NCBI GenBank assembly: GCA_019454045.1
Contig: SKCR01032776.1
Location: 186,001 to 250,000 of the forward strand
Length of the DNA stretch: 64,000 nucleotides
Source of the DNA: Zanthoxylum bungeanum
Taxonomy: Eukaryota > Streptophyta > Magnoliopsida > Sapindales > Rutaceae
Direction: 5' to 3'
The notes under the pieces were generated by a model. It did not search any database. It was not told where the DNA came from and was given only the letters and a program-made list of their open reading frames with translations. The translations under genes and the position numbers were made by a program. Position 1 is the first letter of the stretch; each line of letters starts with the position of its first letter. Shown here piece by piece: positions 43,561-56,420 of this stretch.

Positions 43561-44231
43561 ACCGTGCTGAGGGAGAGCTTTATTCTCCAGGGTTGTATTC
43601 CCGAACAGCGCTGTATGTGGGCCTCGGCCCTGGGATTTATGCTGATATGGGCCTCGCCCCCAAACTGATACAGTGCTATCGCTGTTTCTGATTGGCTTGT
43701 CTTTGCCACTTTCTCTCTTTCTGCTTCAAAACCTGTGAATACAAAACCAAACAAACACAAAAGAATGCAAAGTATGTTACGTGTATGCATGCATAAGTTT
43801 CTTATCCCGTTAGGTTAGGTCTTCTGCCAATTCTCTTGGTGACTGCTCGGTTTTCTCTCCCTCGGGTAAAGTATTGCTTCATTCTTTCCATATTGATCGG
43901 CTTGGTGAACTCATTCCCTTCTGACAGTCTCACTGTCCCATTTCCCTATTTCTGAATGGCTATCTCATCTTTTCTATTTTCTTATTCTGAGGATTCCCCG
44001 AGTTCTAAATATCGCTGAGTATTATAGTACTAAGGTTTAATGCTTTTCTTAAATATACTCATGTTGCAGGAAGAGGCTTAGGCAAGTAAATGAAATGAAC
44101 ATCTTTATTATTGTTGAGAGCAAAAAAGTTCGAACAAGTAAGCAAAATCAATGTCTTCATTTTAAAAATGTTGGATCAAATAGACTAGGAGGAACAGCTC
44201 CATCATCCGCAACACTGCCTTCTTCCTTGGC
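43561..44231 (-). other. Tat-2 non-coding interior
   Basis: Between gag and the array. It includes diverged GGGAATAAAGC/GGGCCTCG repeat pieces (43560-43670), matching Tat-1 4700-5220. No protein of known family. Confidence 0.5.
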
Positions 44232-45551
44232 CTATTTTCCTTCGTTGTCATCCATGTAATAAGCTTGGTGGTGGAGGGTTTTGAGGACAAAGGTTTCGGG
44301 TAGGCCAGAGTTGATCATGTAGGTGGGTGGTGGAACAAAGTGGTAGTTTGGTAGAGGTTTTCTGTGTGTGTCAGGTTGTTCTTTCTCTGGGTCGGGTATT
44401 TTGTGAGCATCGATGAGGTTTTGGATTTCATGTCTAAGGCGGGGGCAGTTGTCAGTGTCATGACCTTTTTGCTGGTGGAAGTGGCAATATTGGCTCAGGT
44501 CGAAGTAGTGTGGCACAGGGTTTGGGATTGGTCAAGGGTCTAAAGGCTTCAGGAGTCCTTGTCATTTCAACTTCTCAAGCACCCTTGATATAGGTCTACC
44601 AAGATTGGAGAACCGCCTATTTCTTACGGTAGCGACCTCTGCCGTAGTGGGCTTGGTCTCAAAATGCCCCCCAAAAGTTCTTTTATTCTGGCCATAAAAC
44701 TTTTTGTTTTCAGTCTCCTCTTCTTCAATATCCATAACAGTCTCTCTCAACTGTCGGAAATCCACAATCATGGAGGTCATCCTCCTTAGCTTGCCATAAA
44801 TTGAGGGCTTAGTACCCTTGATAATCATCTTGATTTGGTCCTTCTCAGAGGGCCGAGTCTGCATTTTCAGGAGCTGGCTTCTCCAGCGGTCTACATACTC
44901 CTTGAAGCTTTCTTCCGGCTTCTGCTTAGTGTTCTCCAAATCACGGAGTGACAAGTCAATTTCCAAGTCCGTAACATATTGTTTTAAGAAAGCATCAGCT
45001 AGCTCCCTCCAATCTTCCTTAACCTGCTTGTCTAAGTTATGGTACCATACTACGGGTGCCCCCTCGAGTGACATCCCGAACATCTTTTGTACTTGGCGCT
45101 GAGACAGGCCAACTGGACTCATAACAGACATATACTGACGGAGATGCACCCTCGGATCTCAATTCCCATTGAACTTAGCCAAATCCGGCATCTTAAACTG
45201 CGCTGGCAACTGCTCCTCAAACTTCATTGTCTCATAATCTAGTAAATCTTCATTCTTACCCCTCATCTTGCGGGTAACGGATTCAACCTGATCCCTGAGT
45301 TTCTGTATCTCGGCCTGAGACCCAATCATTCTGTCTGTTGCATGCTCTGCCATATCATCACCAAAAGCGGGGATATCATCCCCTAACCCATTCGGAGGCT
45401 CCTCACGCCTTGCATTCTCATAATCTCCCCCGGCACGGGGCACAGCCATATTTGTCATGGCAGCAGTCAAGGCTTGCAACTGTTCAGTAATCTTGGCGAG
45501 ACCATTCTCTAACTGATCCATACGGGACACCTCATTATCGGATTCACTCAT
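44232..45551 (-). pseudogene. gag: Tat-2 gag, nearly intact
   Basis: Starts MSESDNEVSRMDQLENGLAK at 45551, by match with the Tat-1 start; the upstream-extended frame to 45674 is leader. An N-terminal coiled-coil-like part ends FEEQLPAQFKMPDLAKFNGN. The capsid domain (HLRQYMSVMSPVGLSQRQVQ, MFGMSLEGAPVVWYHNLDKQ, YVDRWRSQLLKMQTRPSEKD) follows, then CHFHQQKGHDTDNC with the finger pattern of Tat-type gags. Disablements are a TGA at 45156-45158 where Tat-1 has Gly, a stop after EKLK at 44559-44561, and a stop near 44525. It is better preserved than Tat-1 gag. Without pol, the element needs other elements' enzymes. Confidence 0.85.
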
Positions 45552-46694
45552 ACTTGTTCTTTTAGTGAGTCTGGTTCCTTCTCTAACCCAAACGGTATCT
45601 ATGGTGTCTTTTAAGACACAGAGGATGTTAACAGGGTATATGCATGCATGATATGCATAAGAAATATATAACATATATTAAATCAAATAAAATTCTCAAA
45701 CAAATCGGCCTATTATCATTTTAGAAGCTTTTGGGACAACTGTCATAAGGGTGAACCCGTCCCAGTTTAAATGGCACAACGAGTTCATGTCTTACGGCAA
45801 AAAGCCCAACTAAATCCAAATGATAATATTCCGAAAACAAGCACAAGGTGGCCCATCAATCACTTAGAAGCTTTTGGCCCAATAGTCATGAAATACGTTC
45901 TTGTCCCAGTTTAAATGGCCCAACAAGCCCATATCCCATGACAAATGGTCCAAATAGATCCGAACGATGATGTTCCCAAACATAAGCATAGAAGGGAGAT
46001 AATGCAAACATAACATAATAATTTTTACATAATGGCCCATCAACATTTCAGAAGCCTTGGGCCTAATAGTCATATAGTACGAACTTGCCCCAGTTTAAAT
46101 GGCCCAGCAAGCCCGCATTTCTGACAATAGTCCAACTGCATCCAAATGAGGATGGTCCATAAGCACATTCTCAAGGAAATAATTGTTACTTTAACCATAT
46201 AAACCAGTCTATGGGTGGATTTGCAAGAGTATGGACAAAGGCTCTCACTGGCGAAGGATAGCCCACAACTAGGTCTCCCCACTCAAGGGTTCAAGCGACC
46301 AAGTGAGCGTATCCCTTTTTATACACTAAGGTACGTGCCAATGAGCTATGGTGTGTGACAGACTGTCAAATGGATTTCCCGTTGTAGATCCCCCAGAGGG
46401 AAGGTGGAGCGAGGCTCACTTAAATACCCAAGCCTCTTAGGCTCTTATCGCTTGTTGTCAGGAATAAACAACGAGTCCTCCAAATTAGTCCATCACAAAG
46501 GCTACAAGTAGATGGCCATATAGGTGCCCTCACAGCTTTTCCTTCTAGAAAGGTAGTAAGTGAAGGAAGACACCAAACCATTACCTAGCCTCAAAGTGCC
46601 CTTGATTAAACCCCCACTTTATCCACTATAGACATGGTCAATTAAAACATAAATCCAAACATTACAAGACAATATTTCGGGGCCAACTTTACAT
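45552..46694 (-). other. Tat-2 leader
   Basis: Non-coding. It has three to four copies of a unit with GTCCCAGTTTAAATGGCCCA (on plus; TGGGCC on the element strand) at 45760-46110, as in Tat-1. The shared module is at 46343-46589. Confidence 0.7.
46343..46589 (-). repeat. Shared 250-bp module, copy in the Tat-2 leader
   Basis: On the minus strand GCTAGGTAATGGTTTGGTGT through GACAGTCTGTCACACACCAT, about 88 percent identical by eye to 37304-37553 and in the same orientation relative to its element. Confidence 0.85.
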
Positions 46695-46714
46695 CCCCAG
46701 TGGAGTCGCCAGAC
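46695..46714 (-). other. Tat-2 primer-binding site
   Basis: The minus-strand TCTGGCGACTCCACTGGGGA starts two or three bases after the LTR end. It fits the tRNA-Arg-like PBS reported for Tat/Ogre-type elements, but I could not check a tRNA sequence. Confidence 0.6.
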
Positions 46715-49700
46715 TGTGGGACACAGAAACTGGGCGACGCCGTTCCTAGGCTCGCGGCCTAGTTGGGAAGGATTACATAACATGGAGTCGCCACCCGGTG
46801 TGAACCGGGACAAAGATTTAAGGCCGCACTCACCCCTCGCAAGGGAAGACCTCAAACCGTTGGGTTCGGAATGGTCCCTTACTTATGTCACTTGTAATGA
46901 AAAGATTCATGTAATAATTTAACTAAGCTTAAGTAACACTTATTTCCAAGAGTATCATGCTTCTAAATTCTCATATGCAAAATAAAACTTATGTGTACAT
47001 TTTTACATATATCTCATATTTAAAATTGCATGCTTAACATATATCAAGATAGCAACGAACATACAACTTTACATATCACATTCAGGAAAACACAAGCACA
47101 CATATTGACCATACAAGCACACATATGGGCACTTTTCCAAGCGGTACGCGGAATTGTAGCCCAAGTACAGACCGCACTACCGTCCATTCGGAATCAGCTA
47201 CGGAGTTTACGTCTGGGTTTCCATCCGATATACCGCAAGAAATAATACTCAAATGTTATCATGACATAAGCATACGAATTGTAATACATTGACACATTTG
47301 CATAAGAAAGATCAAACAATAGGCAATTATGCATGAATATAATAAGACAGACTCAGTTCAGTGTGTGCACGTTCGTGTAGCGTTCGTAAACGCGTTCGAA
47401 CGGAAATGAAACAGAATGCTCGCATTCGTATAGCGTTTGTTAACGCGTTCGAACTGAAATGAAACAGAATGCTCACGTTCGTATGGCGTTTGTTAACGCG
47501 TTCGAACGGAAATGAAACAGAATGCTCACGTTCGTATGGCGTTTGTTAACGCGTTCGAACGGAAATGAAACAGAATGCTCGCGTTCGTATGGCGTTTGTT
47601 AACGCGTTCGAACGGAAATGAGACCTGATGCATGATAAGGAAAAATGTATGCACGTTCGAGTTGCGTTCGTGAACGCGTTCGAACGGACACGGACCTGAT
47701 GCATGAAATGGGATGCAATACATAAACAGAAAATAAAGGGGCGCGGCGAAGCACTGCCGTAAAGGTGGCCTTTTGGGGCTCTTGATCTCTCAAAGAGAGT
47801 ACCTTTATACCAACGTAATAAGCCCATGCGCGTCACATTACACATACAAAAATAGAACCAATCCTATCAACCAAGTATGTCCGATTGAACACATCTTACA
47901 TCCAATCTGAACACACATCAACCGGCGCGGCAAAGCATCGTGGTAACGGGTTTGAACCCCTCCCCATAAGGGATCTTTCATTCCACTTACTAAGCCCATG
48001 CGCTTGATTGATCCATGCATAAAAGATAAACTCAATAATATCAAACTAAGTATGCCCGATTGAACGTATCTTGCATCCAACCGAACACACATCAACCGGC
48101 GCGGCGAAGTAGTGTCACAAAGGTGGCCTTTTCGGCTCTTTGTCTCCCAAATGGAGGACCTTTGGACTAACTCACTAAGCCCATGCGCTTGATTGAATCA
48201 TACATAAATAAGCAACATATTGAACTCAAGTAAAGAAAACTAAATAAACAAAAAGCAACACAACGAAAGAAAGATGGTGCCGTTTACTCAAGCGGTACGT
48301 GGAGTTGTGGCCCGAGTACAGATCATATTACCGTCCATTCGGAATCGGCTATGAAATTTATGTCCGGGTTTCCATCCGATATACCACGAGAGTTGACACA
48401 TCTCTCATTCATCCAATACCCACAACATATTACATCTCATAATTCATGCATATTTATATACTCAAAGACCACAACACACATTTCAACATTACAATCATAC
48501 AAGAAATACTTAATAGATAAAGCGGAAAAGGAAAACAAGTGTGAAAGATACCCTCAGGTCTAACCTTTTAAGCTGTCTCTCGGACTCGCGTTCCACGAAT
48601 ATCGAAAAGGGGGTAAAGCTCCGCAACTTTTCTGGTTTACTGGTTCAGCGTCCTAGCTCACTGCCTTGCAGTTTTGCTCGCGGTTCGAACTCCGTTCTGC
48701 TCCTATTCGGCCTCGATCTTGCTGCTCACTGCACGGGCCACCTGTTTTAACGTTTTCAAACAACTATTCCAAGTTTGTGTGGGTTCTTAGTGCAATTAAA
48801 TGTGATTACTCTTAAGATTATCTATGCAGTTTTTTTATTATGTTACTGTTTTTTAAGGATTTGGGCTGCTGTTAAGGTGATTTTGCTGCTGTTTGGGTGT
48901 GTAATACCGTGTGGTTTTTTTGTGGTAATTTTCGGTGGTGGAGGGCTGATGTATAGGTGGCTGTTTCGGTGATGTGTGGGGGGTTTACGGAGGTGGTTTT
49001 CGGCTATGGAGGAGATGGTTAGGGGCTCTTTGGTTCTCTTTTTGTGTATGTGTCAAGTGTGTTTTTCTTTTGTTTAGTCTTGGGTGTGTAGAGAGAGTCT
49101 AGAGAGATTTCGAGAGAGTTTGGGTATGAATTCTATGCCTTGGGCGTGATTAGGTTGTGTGTCCGAGCGAATGGCTTTGGTTAGGGGTTGTTTATATAGA
49201 AGATGGCTAGGGTTTCACCTTGTCTCACAAGGAAGAGATTTTGTTTCCAATTTAGGAGAGATGAGAAAGGTATACACAAGATTGAGGGGGGACAAAATAT
49301 TTTAATTTAGGAAGTTGTAATATTTAATTTGTGTTGGTTTAGGAATACAAATATTTTATATTGGTAAGTATCTTATTAAATTAGGAGGTCAAATATATGA
49401 TTGGCTTTAATTGGTTAGGATTGATTTTAATTAGGCATGATTTTAGTTTAAGTTTGGTAAATGTTTTATTTAATTGGTAAATGGTTTAAATATTTTATTT
49501 AATGTTTAATAATTAAATTAATATTTATTTATTTAATTTGGGATGTGTTTTATGGGCTTTGGGGAGCTAAATGGGCTGGGTGTGAGGCTAGCAGCAAAAC
49601 CAGAATTACCGACACCGTTCGAACGCTCCCTCGAACGCAACACGAACGCCCGCAATCTGTTTTCCGTTCGAACGAAGTAGCGAACGCAGCACTAACGAAG

Positions 49701-49828
49701 ACAGTGAGCTTGTTTATTCTGAATTCCCCCTTCCGATATCCGTTTCCCGCGGCTTCCGTGACTCAGAAGGTAGTGCCTCCAAATGAGACTCATCATCGGG
49801 TCTTATGTGTAAAAATGCAGTGCCTACA
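46715..49828 (-). repeat. Tat-2 5' LTR
   Basis: Near-identical partner of 39814-42924, with the same internal arrays. It ends at the TGCCTACA before the GTTAT duplication. Confidence 0.93.
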
Positions 49829-50503
49829 GTTATTTTATAATTTGAGTAATTTAAAGGTTTACTTATTAAGTCTTAAATGCTTCTTGTTGTTTGATCACCA
49901 ATAAGATTGATGTGGTAAATCTAAAATGAACTAGACATAGGGATTTTAAGTTTTAACCTTTGACTTAATAGCCCATGATATTCTTTGAGGATAGATAACC
50001 CTTTAATAGATTTCCTTACAGGATAGACATATACATGTTGGGCGGGGGTAGCCATAATTAGAACTTAAACTTAATGAATCCAGATAATTTGGTTGACATA
50101 GACATATGGTTCAATTGTATTAAACTGGGTATTTGTGTCTGACCATCGACAGATGCTTTCACATAAATTCATGTTCTAGGTTAGTAAACTGATTTATTAC
50201 ACAAACTTAAAATAATCACTTCATCTTTTTTAAGATATTAGAATGATTCACAACCCTAGATCTTTGAGTCTTTTATTTTCCTTAGTATTTTCTTTTGTCT
50301 TTTTATCTTTTTATTTATTTAGCAAATCTACAAATCAAATCATTCAAGCAATCAATTCCCTTCTCCCTCAATTAGATATTTGTAAATAAATAGTATCAAC
50401 AATTAATAACAACAGTAGGAATTAAGTCCTCGTGGGATCGATATTTTTATACTACTTGAACGATACGTGCGCTTGCGTTATACTTGTGTGTTTATGCCGG
50501 TCA
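49829..50503 (+). repeat. Athila-LOG 3' LTR, second part (with GTTAT and ACTTC duplications)
   Basis: GTTAT at 49829-49833 is the right target duplication of Tat-2. The following sequence matches 33191-33859 and ends TTTATGCCGGTCA at 50503. ACTTC at 50504-50508 is the right target duplication of the whole element. Confidence 0.92.
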
Positions 50504-50508
50504 ACTTC

Positions 50509-51357
50509 GTTCCATCCTTGATGTGCATAAGCTCAAAGGGGACAACTACAATAACTGGTTTAGAAACCTTAAAATTGTCTTACGACAAGAAAAAATTTTC
50601 TATCTTCTTGAAATACCATTTCCCCCTAAACCCGCAGAAGATGCTGACAAGATACATTTGATGCTTGGAAGAAACACGTCGATGATGATGAGAAAACAAT
50701 TTGCATAATGCTTGGCTCTATGTCGGACGAACTTTAGAAAGCTCACGAAGATATGGATGCTCAAACCATCATCTTTCACTTGAAGGAGTTGTATGCAACT
50801 TCCGTTCATACCGTGAGATTCCAAGTGTCATGTGCCTTATTCAAAACAAGGTATAAGGAAGGATCTGTTAGTGGACATGTGCTTAAGATGATTGGCCACA
50901 TTGAAAAATTGGCCAACCTCGGGTTCATCATGGATCATGAGATAGGTCACGATCTAATTCTTTAGTCCTTACCAAAAGAATTCTATAACTTTATTATGCA
51001 GTTTCATCTGTTTGATAAAGAAGCTACTTCAGCAGAATTGCACAATCTGATAAAACAAGCAGATAAGGACTTGAAATCGGAGCTTAAAACCTCCGTCATG
51101 CTTATGGGTATGGACTTGAAGCCACGTGGCCCAAAGAAAAATAAGGGCAAGGCCAAGACTCCAGATCACCTAAAGCCCAATGGTAAGGTGGAGAAGAAAA
51201 AGGGAAATGGGAAATGTTTCTTTTGTGGAAAGAATTGTCATTGGAAGAAAGATTGCAGATCCTTTAAATCCAAGGAAGCTAGGGAAGCCCAAGAGGCCAA
51301 GAAGACCAATGCTTCAGGTATGTTGTATATGATTGAACTATATTCTCAAAACTCTTA
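50509..51357 (+). pseudogene. gag: Copia-3 gag, main part
   Basis: Continues the gag started at 32050: RSILDVHKLKGDNYNNWFRN, LEIPFPPKPAED, then after a frameshift near 50660 the HEDMDAQTIIFHLKELYATS capsid part (UBN2-type gag). A stop lies at 50963-50965. The end has a basic run and a perfect zinc knuckle CFFCGKNCHWKKDC (CX2CX4HX4C) at about 51217-51258. Only a few disabling changes are present. Confidence 0.88.
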
Positions 51358-51690
51358 ACCTTCTACTTGGGTGCTTGAAATCAGTTGTGGGACTCATTTG
51401 TGTTACAATGTGCAGGGACTGAGAAACAGTAGGAGACTCCGTCATGTAGAGGTTGACTTACGCATGGGTAATGGAGCAAAACTGGCTACATTGTGCGTGG
51501 GGACTTATTCATTAGTTTTGCCGAATGGTTTAGTTTGAGACTTAGAAGATTGTGTTTATGTACCTTCTCTAGTAAAGAACATCATTTCAATTTCTTTTTT
51601 ATGTAATAAAGGATTTTCATTCCTAATAAGTTGTAATGCCTGTTTTATTTATTTCAATGAAATAAAAAATGGAGATGGTATTTTGAATAA
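51358..51690 (+). pseudogene. pol: Copia-3 protease
   Basis: VLEISCGTHLCYNVQGLRNS aligns with the copia protease start, where DTG/DSG is expected; the catalytic Asp is replaced by Glu. VEVDLRMGNGAKL and CVYVPSLVKNIISISFLC follow, with a stop at about 51536. Confidence 0.8.
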
Positions 51691-52346
51691 TGGTATCTAT
51701 GTCTTACAAACCAATAAAGAATGTTCAACCTCTAATATATACAATGTTAACTCGAATAATCTCAATGAATCACTTCTATGGCACAGTCGCTTAGGTCATA
51801 TCAATGAAACAAGATTAACTAAGCTACATAAGGATGGGTATTTCAAACCCTTTAAATATAAACCTTATGGAACTTGTGAGTCTTGTTTACTTGGTAAAAT
51901 TACCAAATTACCCTTTCAAAGGTAAAAGACAACGTGCAACGGAGACATTAGAACTCATACACTCTGATGTATGCGGACTAATGTCAGTCACCGCTAGAGG
52001 TGGATTCTCCTATTTCATTACCTTTATCGGTGATCATTCATGATATGGGTATGTGTACCTTATGCGGTATAAATCTGAAGCCTTTGAGAAATTCAAAGAC
52101 TTCAAGGCTGAAGTAGAAAACCAGCTTAATAAAAGTATTAAGTCACTAAGGTCTGACCGAGGTGGTGAATACTTAAGCAACAAATTTCAAGATTACTTGA
52201 GAGAAAATGGCATTGTTTCCCAGTGGAATCCTTCGGGAACTCCATAGCATAATGGGGTCTCCGAAATGAGAAATCGGACATTATTAGATATGGTCCGATC
52301 AATGATTCCAGGCACGGATCTACCGCTTTCATTTTGGGAAACAGAC
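51691..52346 (+). pseudogene. pol: Copia-3 integrase, truncated
   Basis: The zinc-binding part LLWHSRLGHINETRLTKLHK...CESCLLGKI (HHCC) is followed, after a frameshift near 51925, by the core IHSDVCGLM (first Asp), RSDRGGEYLSNKF (second Asp) and, after a stop at 52245, HNGVSEMRNRT (Glu, spacing 35). The frame ends at LPLSFWETDY, where an inverted copia-4 LTR begins; RT and RNase H are lost. Confidence 0.88.
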
Positions 52347-52845
52347 TACTGATTGTCGCAAGTATTAGCGATGCAAGTCTCAGGTTAAGACCAAATACAC
52401 CTACCCTGATTCAGATTCCCATAGACACATAGTTATACTACCAATGAGATTCCGAGGGGTCTATCCAGAGCGAAGCTGTTTCCGTACCATCGGTAAACAG
52501 AACCTTATATCACACTTGCATGAGTATCCAATACCAAAATATATGAGAACTATGTCGTTACGCTTCCATAACACGCACAAGTGTAATACTAGCCTATTTC
52601 ACATTATCGATGTCCAGTCTCGATAATACTACGACTAGGGATATTTAATGATTAAAACTTTGTGGATTAATATTGTCTCATATCTTATTAATCCGGTACT
52701 AATCATATGGACTTTTATCATTTATATATCTAGGTAATCCAATTACAAATGATAAAAGAGCAATTTCCTTTTTCACATAGTTAATTTGTAGACCAACAAC
52801 ATGTTATGTAGAAATAGTGATGCTATGGGTCATAATTGTCCAACA
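52347..52845 (-). repeat. Copia-4 3' LTR, truncated
   Basis: On the minus strand TGTTGGACAATTATGACCCA starts at 52845 and follows the copia-1 LTR. Homology is cut at 52347, at the join with copia-3 integrase. An ACTG overlap at the join suggests microhomology. Confidence 0.85.
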
Positions 52846-55500
52846 ATCTCCCACTTGGCCTATAGCCAATCACTCAAGTGTCCTACACCTGAACTATGTA
52901 CGGGTCTCTCAAACTTCTGCTTAAAAACAGCTTTCATCAACGAATGTGCAATGTTATCATCTGATGTGATTTATTCGATCATCACATCACCACGATGTAT
53001 GATCGAATGAATCAGATGAATTAGTCGAAGTATATACTTAGATTATTGATGAGACCGCGGTTCCTTAGCCTGTGCTGTAGCCTAGCTCAGCTGCTAACAG
53101 AACTACTCCTAATCTAATTAGGAATTTTATAGATCCAAAGTACTTCTTTTACTGCTTCAGCTGCAGCAATATTCCACTTTTGTTGTTTATTTGGCAACAA
53201 TATCTTTCTTGGAAGATTTCCAGCTCACTGTTCCGCTATTCAAACTAAATATGTACCCTTATTGTGACTTACATTCATCTTTATCGATTTGGAAACTTGC
53301 AGTGGTGAACGCAGTCACCTCAAGTTCTCTTTTCCCTATATTATCAGAAAGCATCCTTAGTTCGTCCAAGATACTCAAGGATGTCCTTAACATCAATACA
53401 TTGACCATCACCTGGATTGGCCTGATTGTGACTCCATATGCTCAAAGCATATAAGACATCAGGTCACGTACATTTATTTCAATGTACGAGTTCTCGGAGA
53501 GTGCCAATAACTTTTAGATCTATCCTAGTAGATTCTTATTCCTAGAATAAAGGTTGCCTCTCCCAAGTAGTCTATGGAGAATTTTCATGAAAGCCAAGCT
53601 TTCACCGATTATTTAATATGGGATTATCATTTCCAAGAAATAATATGTCATAAACGTATAGGACAATCATTGTCAGTGCGCTCCCACTAACCTTCTTTTA
53701 TACACAAGAATCTTTACCATTTTGAATGAAACCATATACCATTATGATCTTATCAAAACGTTAGTTCCAAGAACGCAATGCTTGCTTCAATCCATAAATG
53801 GATCAATTTAACTTGCAAACCTTATTTGCTTGTTTTGGTAGGACAAAACCTTCAGGATGTTGTAAACATCCTCCAAAAGGTTTCCGTTAAGGAAAGCGGT
53901 TTTGACGTCCATATACCATATTTCATAAATGAAACATGCAATATTAGCAAGCATTATCCAAATGGATTTAATCATGGCAATAGATAAAAGGTTTCGTCGT
54001 AGTCGACACTATGTCGTTGACGATACCCTTTCTGTACAAGCCTAGCTATGTACATTTGTATGTTGCCATCCATGTATGTCTTTCTTGAAGACATATATAG
54101 TACCAATAGGCACAATGCCTTCTGGTACATCAACCAGTGTCCAAACTTAGTTGTATACATAGAATCTATTTCGGACTTCATGGAACTTTGCCATAAAAGG
54201 AGTCGATACCTTGTATCATTTCCTCATACGTAGCCAGTTTGTCTTCCTCAATAAGATTGATATCTACATGAGGTGAGATCAGAAACCCATACCTCGCAGG
54301 TCGTTTTCTGACTCTCTCCGACCTACGTGGTTCTTGTGTATTCAAAGATTATTGATATAGTTTCATCCCTGATGAACTGTTGATGTTCCGTGATGACTCG
54401 ATGCATGGAAAAGTATTACTATGATTTTCACCGAGTTCTACTTTTCTCCCACTTACCACTGCATTTTGGTATTCCTCTTAGGAAAACCGCATGGAGAGTA
54501 ACAGTTACATTGTTCTCTTGTGAGTTGTATAAGTACCATGCTTAGGTTTCCCTAGGACAACCTACAAATAGGCATTTATCTGATTTGGGTTCTAGTTTGG
54601 TATCATTCAAACATTCAATTATATGCCCAGCATCCCAAATCTTCAGGAATGAGAAACCCAGTTTCTTTCCTGTTAATATCTAATATGAAGTCTGTCTAAC
54701 AGATTTACATAGAACCTTATTCAGAATTAGTATTACATTGTTTAATGCGTATCCCTAGAAGGAAATTGGTTGCTCAGAGCGACTAATCATTAACCATACC
54801 ATGTCCAACAAAGTTTGGTTTTTCTATTCGGACACACTATCAAATTGAGATGTCCCGGGAGGAGTCCACTGTGAAAGAATACCATACTATTTCAAGTAAT
54901 CTTGAAACTCATATGTTTAAGTATTCTACACTATGGTATGACCGTAATGTTTTTAATACTTTTACCGGTCTATTTTCTTACTTCGTGTCGAAACTCTTTG
55001 AATTACTCAAAAGTTCCTGACTTGTGTTTCATAAGATACACATAACCGTAACATGATACCACATTTGTAAAGGTTATGAAGTATTCATATCCACCTCTAG
55101 CCTAGCTAGACATGGGCACACTTACGTCACCATGAACGAGGGCTAACATATCAGTGGCATTTGCACTTTTACCAAGTAAAAGGTGTTTTAGGCATTTTGC
55201 CTAATAAACTAGATTCGTAGACATCATTTGAATTAGAATCAAATCTGTCCTAGTATCCACTCTTCGAAAGTGTGGATATACGAGTCTTGTTAATGTGTCC
55301 CAGACAACAATGCCACTTTTAAGTCTCAACAGATTTATAAAGTTTGAGCTTTTGTTCGTCATATTAGTTGTTTGAGATTCATTTATATTCTAAATATAAA
55401 CACCGTTATTCACATCTAATGTGCTTATCTCAAAATCATATTTATAAAAAAAACACTTAGTGTTTTAGAATATAAAGGTATACCCACAAAGGGTTAAACT
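52846..55500 (-). pseudogene. pol: Copia-4 pol (integrase, RT, RNase H), heavily decayed
   Basis: The minus-strand counterpart of 8691-11348. Readable blocks are MKSEIDSMYTTKFGHWLMYQ at 54181 (RT start), the RERVRKRPARYGF-like linker near 54300, GYRQRHSVDYDETF (54010), and integrase blocks near 54800-55320. Frames shift every 100-200 bp, so the pieces are placed by comparison with copia-1. The PPT ATCTCCCACTTGGC (plus sense) is at 52846-52859. Confidence 0.75.
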
Positions 55501-56420
55501 AGATATAGAGATAATGTTCATAGTCAAACTAGATATATTATAACAGTTTCCTAATTTAAGTACATGCCCAAAAGAAAGTTCCAAAACTTAGGTTTCTACG
55601 ATCAAAACAGCGACTCTCGTCCCGTTTCCGATTCGCAGGTCCATCTCAAATCAGCAGATCCCGCACATCAGTACATATGTATGTTCCACATCCAATATCT
55701 AAAATCCAATTTTAAAACCAGCAGTGGACATGTTTATAACAAACATACCTGAAGCCGGAGCCTTGCCCGTCTTCACTTCCTTCATGTCTGCCTTGTCCAT
55801 ATGGCAGTCACGCTTCCAGTGACCCCGTTTGCCACAGTTTAAGCAGACATCTTGGGATATGTCATTTGTCTTCCCAGAAGACTGACGATTTTGACTTTGC
55901 CCCTTTTAGAAGCTCTGGCTCTGCCTACATGAGCATAGCCATCAACACTCCAAGAATTTTCTCTTGGTTCATAATGAACATGCCCCAACATTCGGGCAGA
56001 GACTGTAAGATCAAATATTTGGAAGTCTCGGCCACTTAGGTAATGCCCAACTTAACCTCGCTGTTTGATGTCAGTAATCATCTGCGACACCTAGTGCTCG
56101 ATAGATGTACCCTCTGACATACGCGAGCGAAAGAGCTTCTTTTGCAATTCATACTTCTAAGATCTAAGGTTAGATCTAAGAAGAACCTTTAATTTCAACA
56201 TCATGGTATAAAGATCTCATCCTTAGTTTTGACGACAAAATTAAAGTGACATTGCAGCAAGCATAACAGATTGAGCACTAAATTTATCATCACCATGAGT
56301 CTTCCAAAGCTCATGCTCCACTATTTGCTCAACTTCGGGCTCAGGCCCGAGAGGTTGCTCTATCAAATAGAGTAACTTCTCAACTCCCAGGACTATCATG
56401 ATATTCGTTTCCCATTCTCG
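55501..56420 (-). pseudogene. gag: Copia-4 gag and protease, first block
   Basis: On the minus strand a zinc knuckle CLNCGKRGHWKRDC (CX2CX4HX4C) lies at about 55795-55850, and the gag body extends to about 56420. The protease part is at 55500-55740. The text is parallel to 58019-59517 but more degraded. Confidence 0.7.

Larger units (their letters stand above)
39814..49828 (-). mobile_element. Tat-2: complete gag-only Tat-like retrotransposon
   Basis: 10,015 bp with two LTRs of 3.11 kb, a 5-bp GTTAT target duplication, PBS, a leader, gag, a tandem array and PPT, all on the minus strand. No protease, RT, RNase H or integrase is present. The LTRs differ at few positions (for example CGGCACGTGG/CGGTACGCGG and AATACTAAAA/AATACTCAAA), so it is the youngest clear insertion here. 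It lies in the 3' LTR of Athila-LOG. Confidence 0.93.
32072..50503 (+). mobile_element. Athila-LOG: Athila-type element with captured LOG gene, split by Tat-2
   Basis: LTR 32072-33859, tRNA-Asp PBS, a gag C-terminal remnant, a tandem duplication, a LOG gene, a long 3' untranslated region and a 3' LTR in two parts (38664-39813 and 49834-50503). The ACTTC target duplication is perfect. Without the nested Tat-2 the element is about 8.4 kb. Protease, RT, RNase H and integrase are absent, so it relied on an autonomous relative; Athila-1 is a plausible model, as it shares the gag/linker motifs, PBS, pre-LOG spacer and LOG. The LTRs differ by only a few percent by eye, so the insertion is fairly recent. 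Confidence 0.9.
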
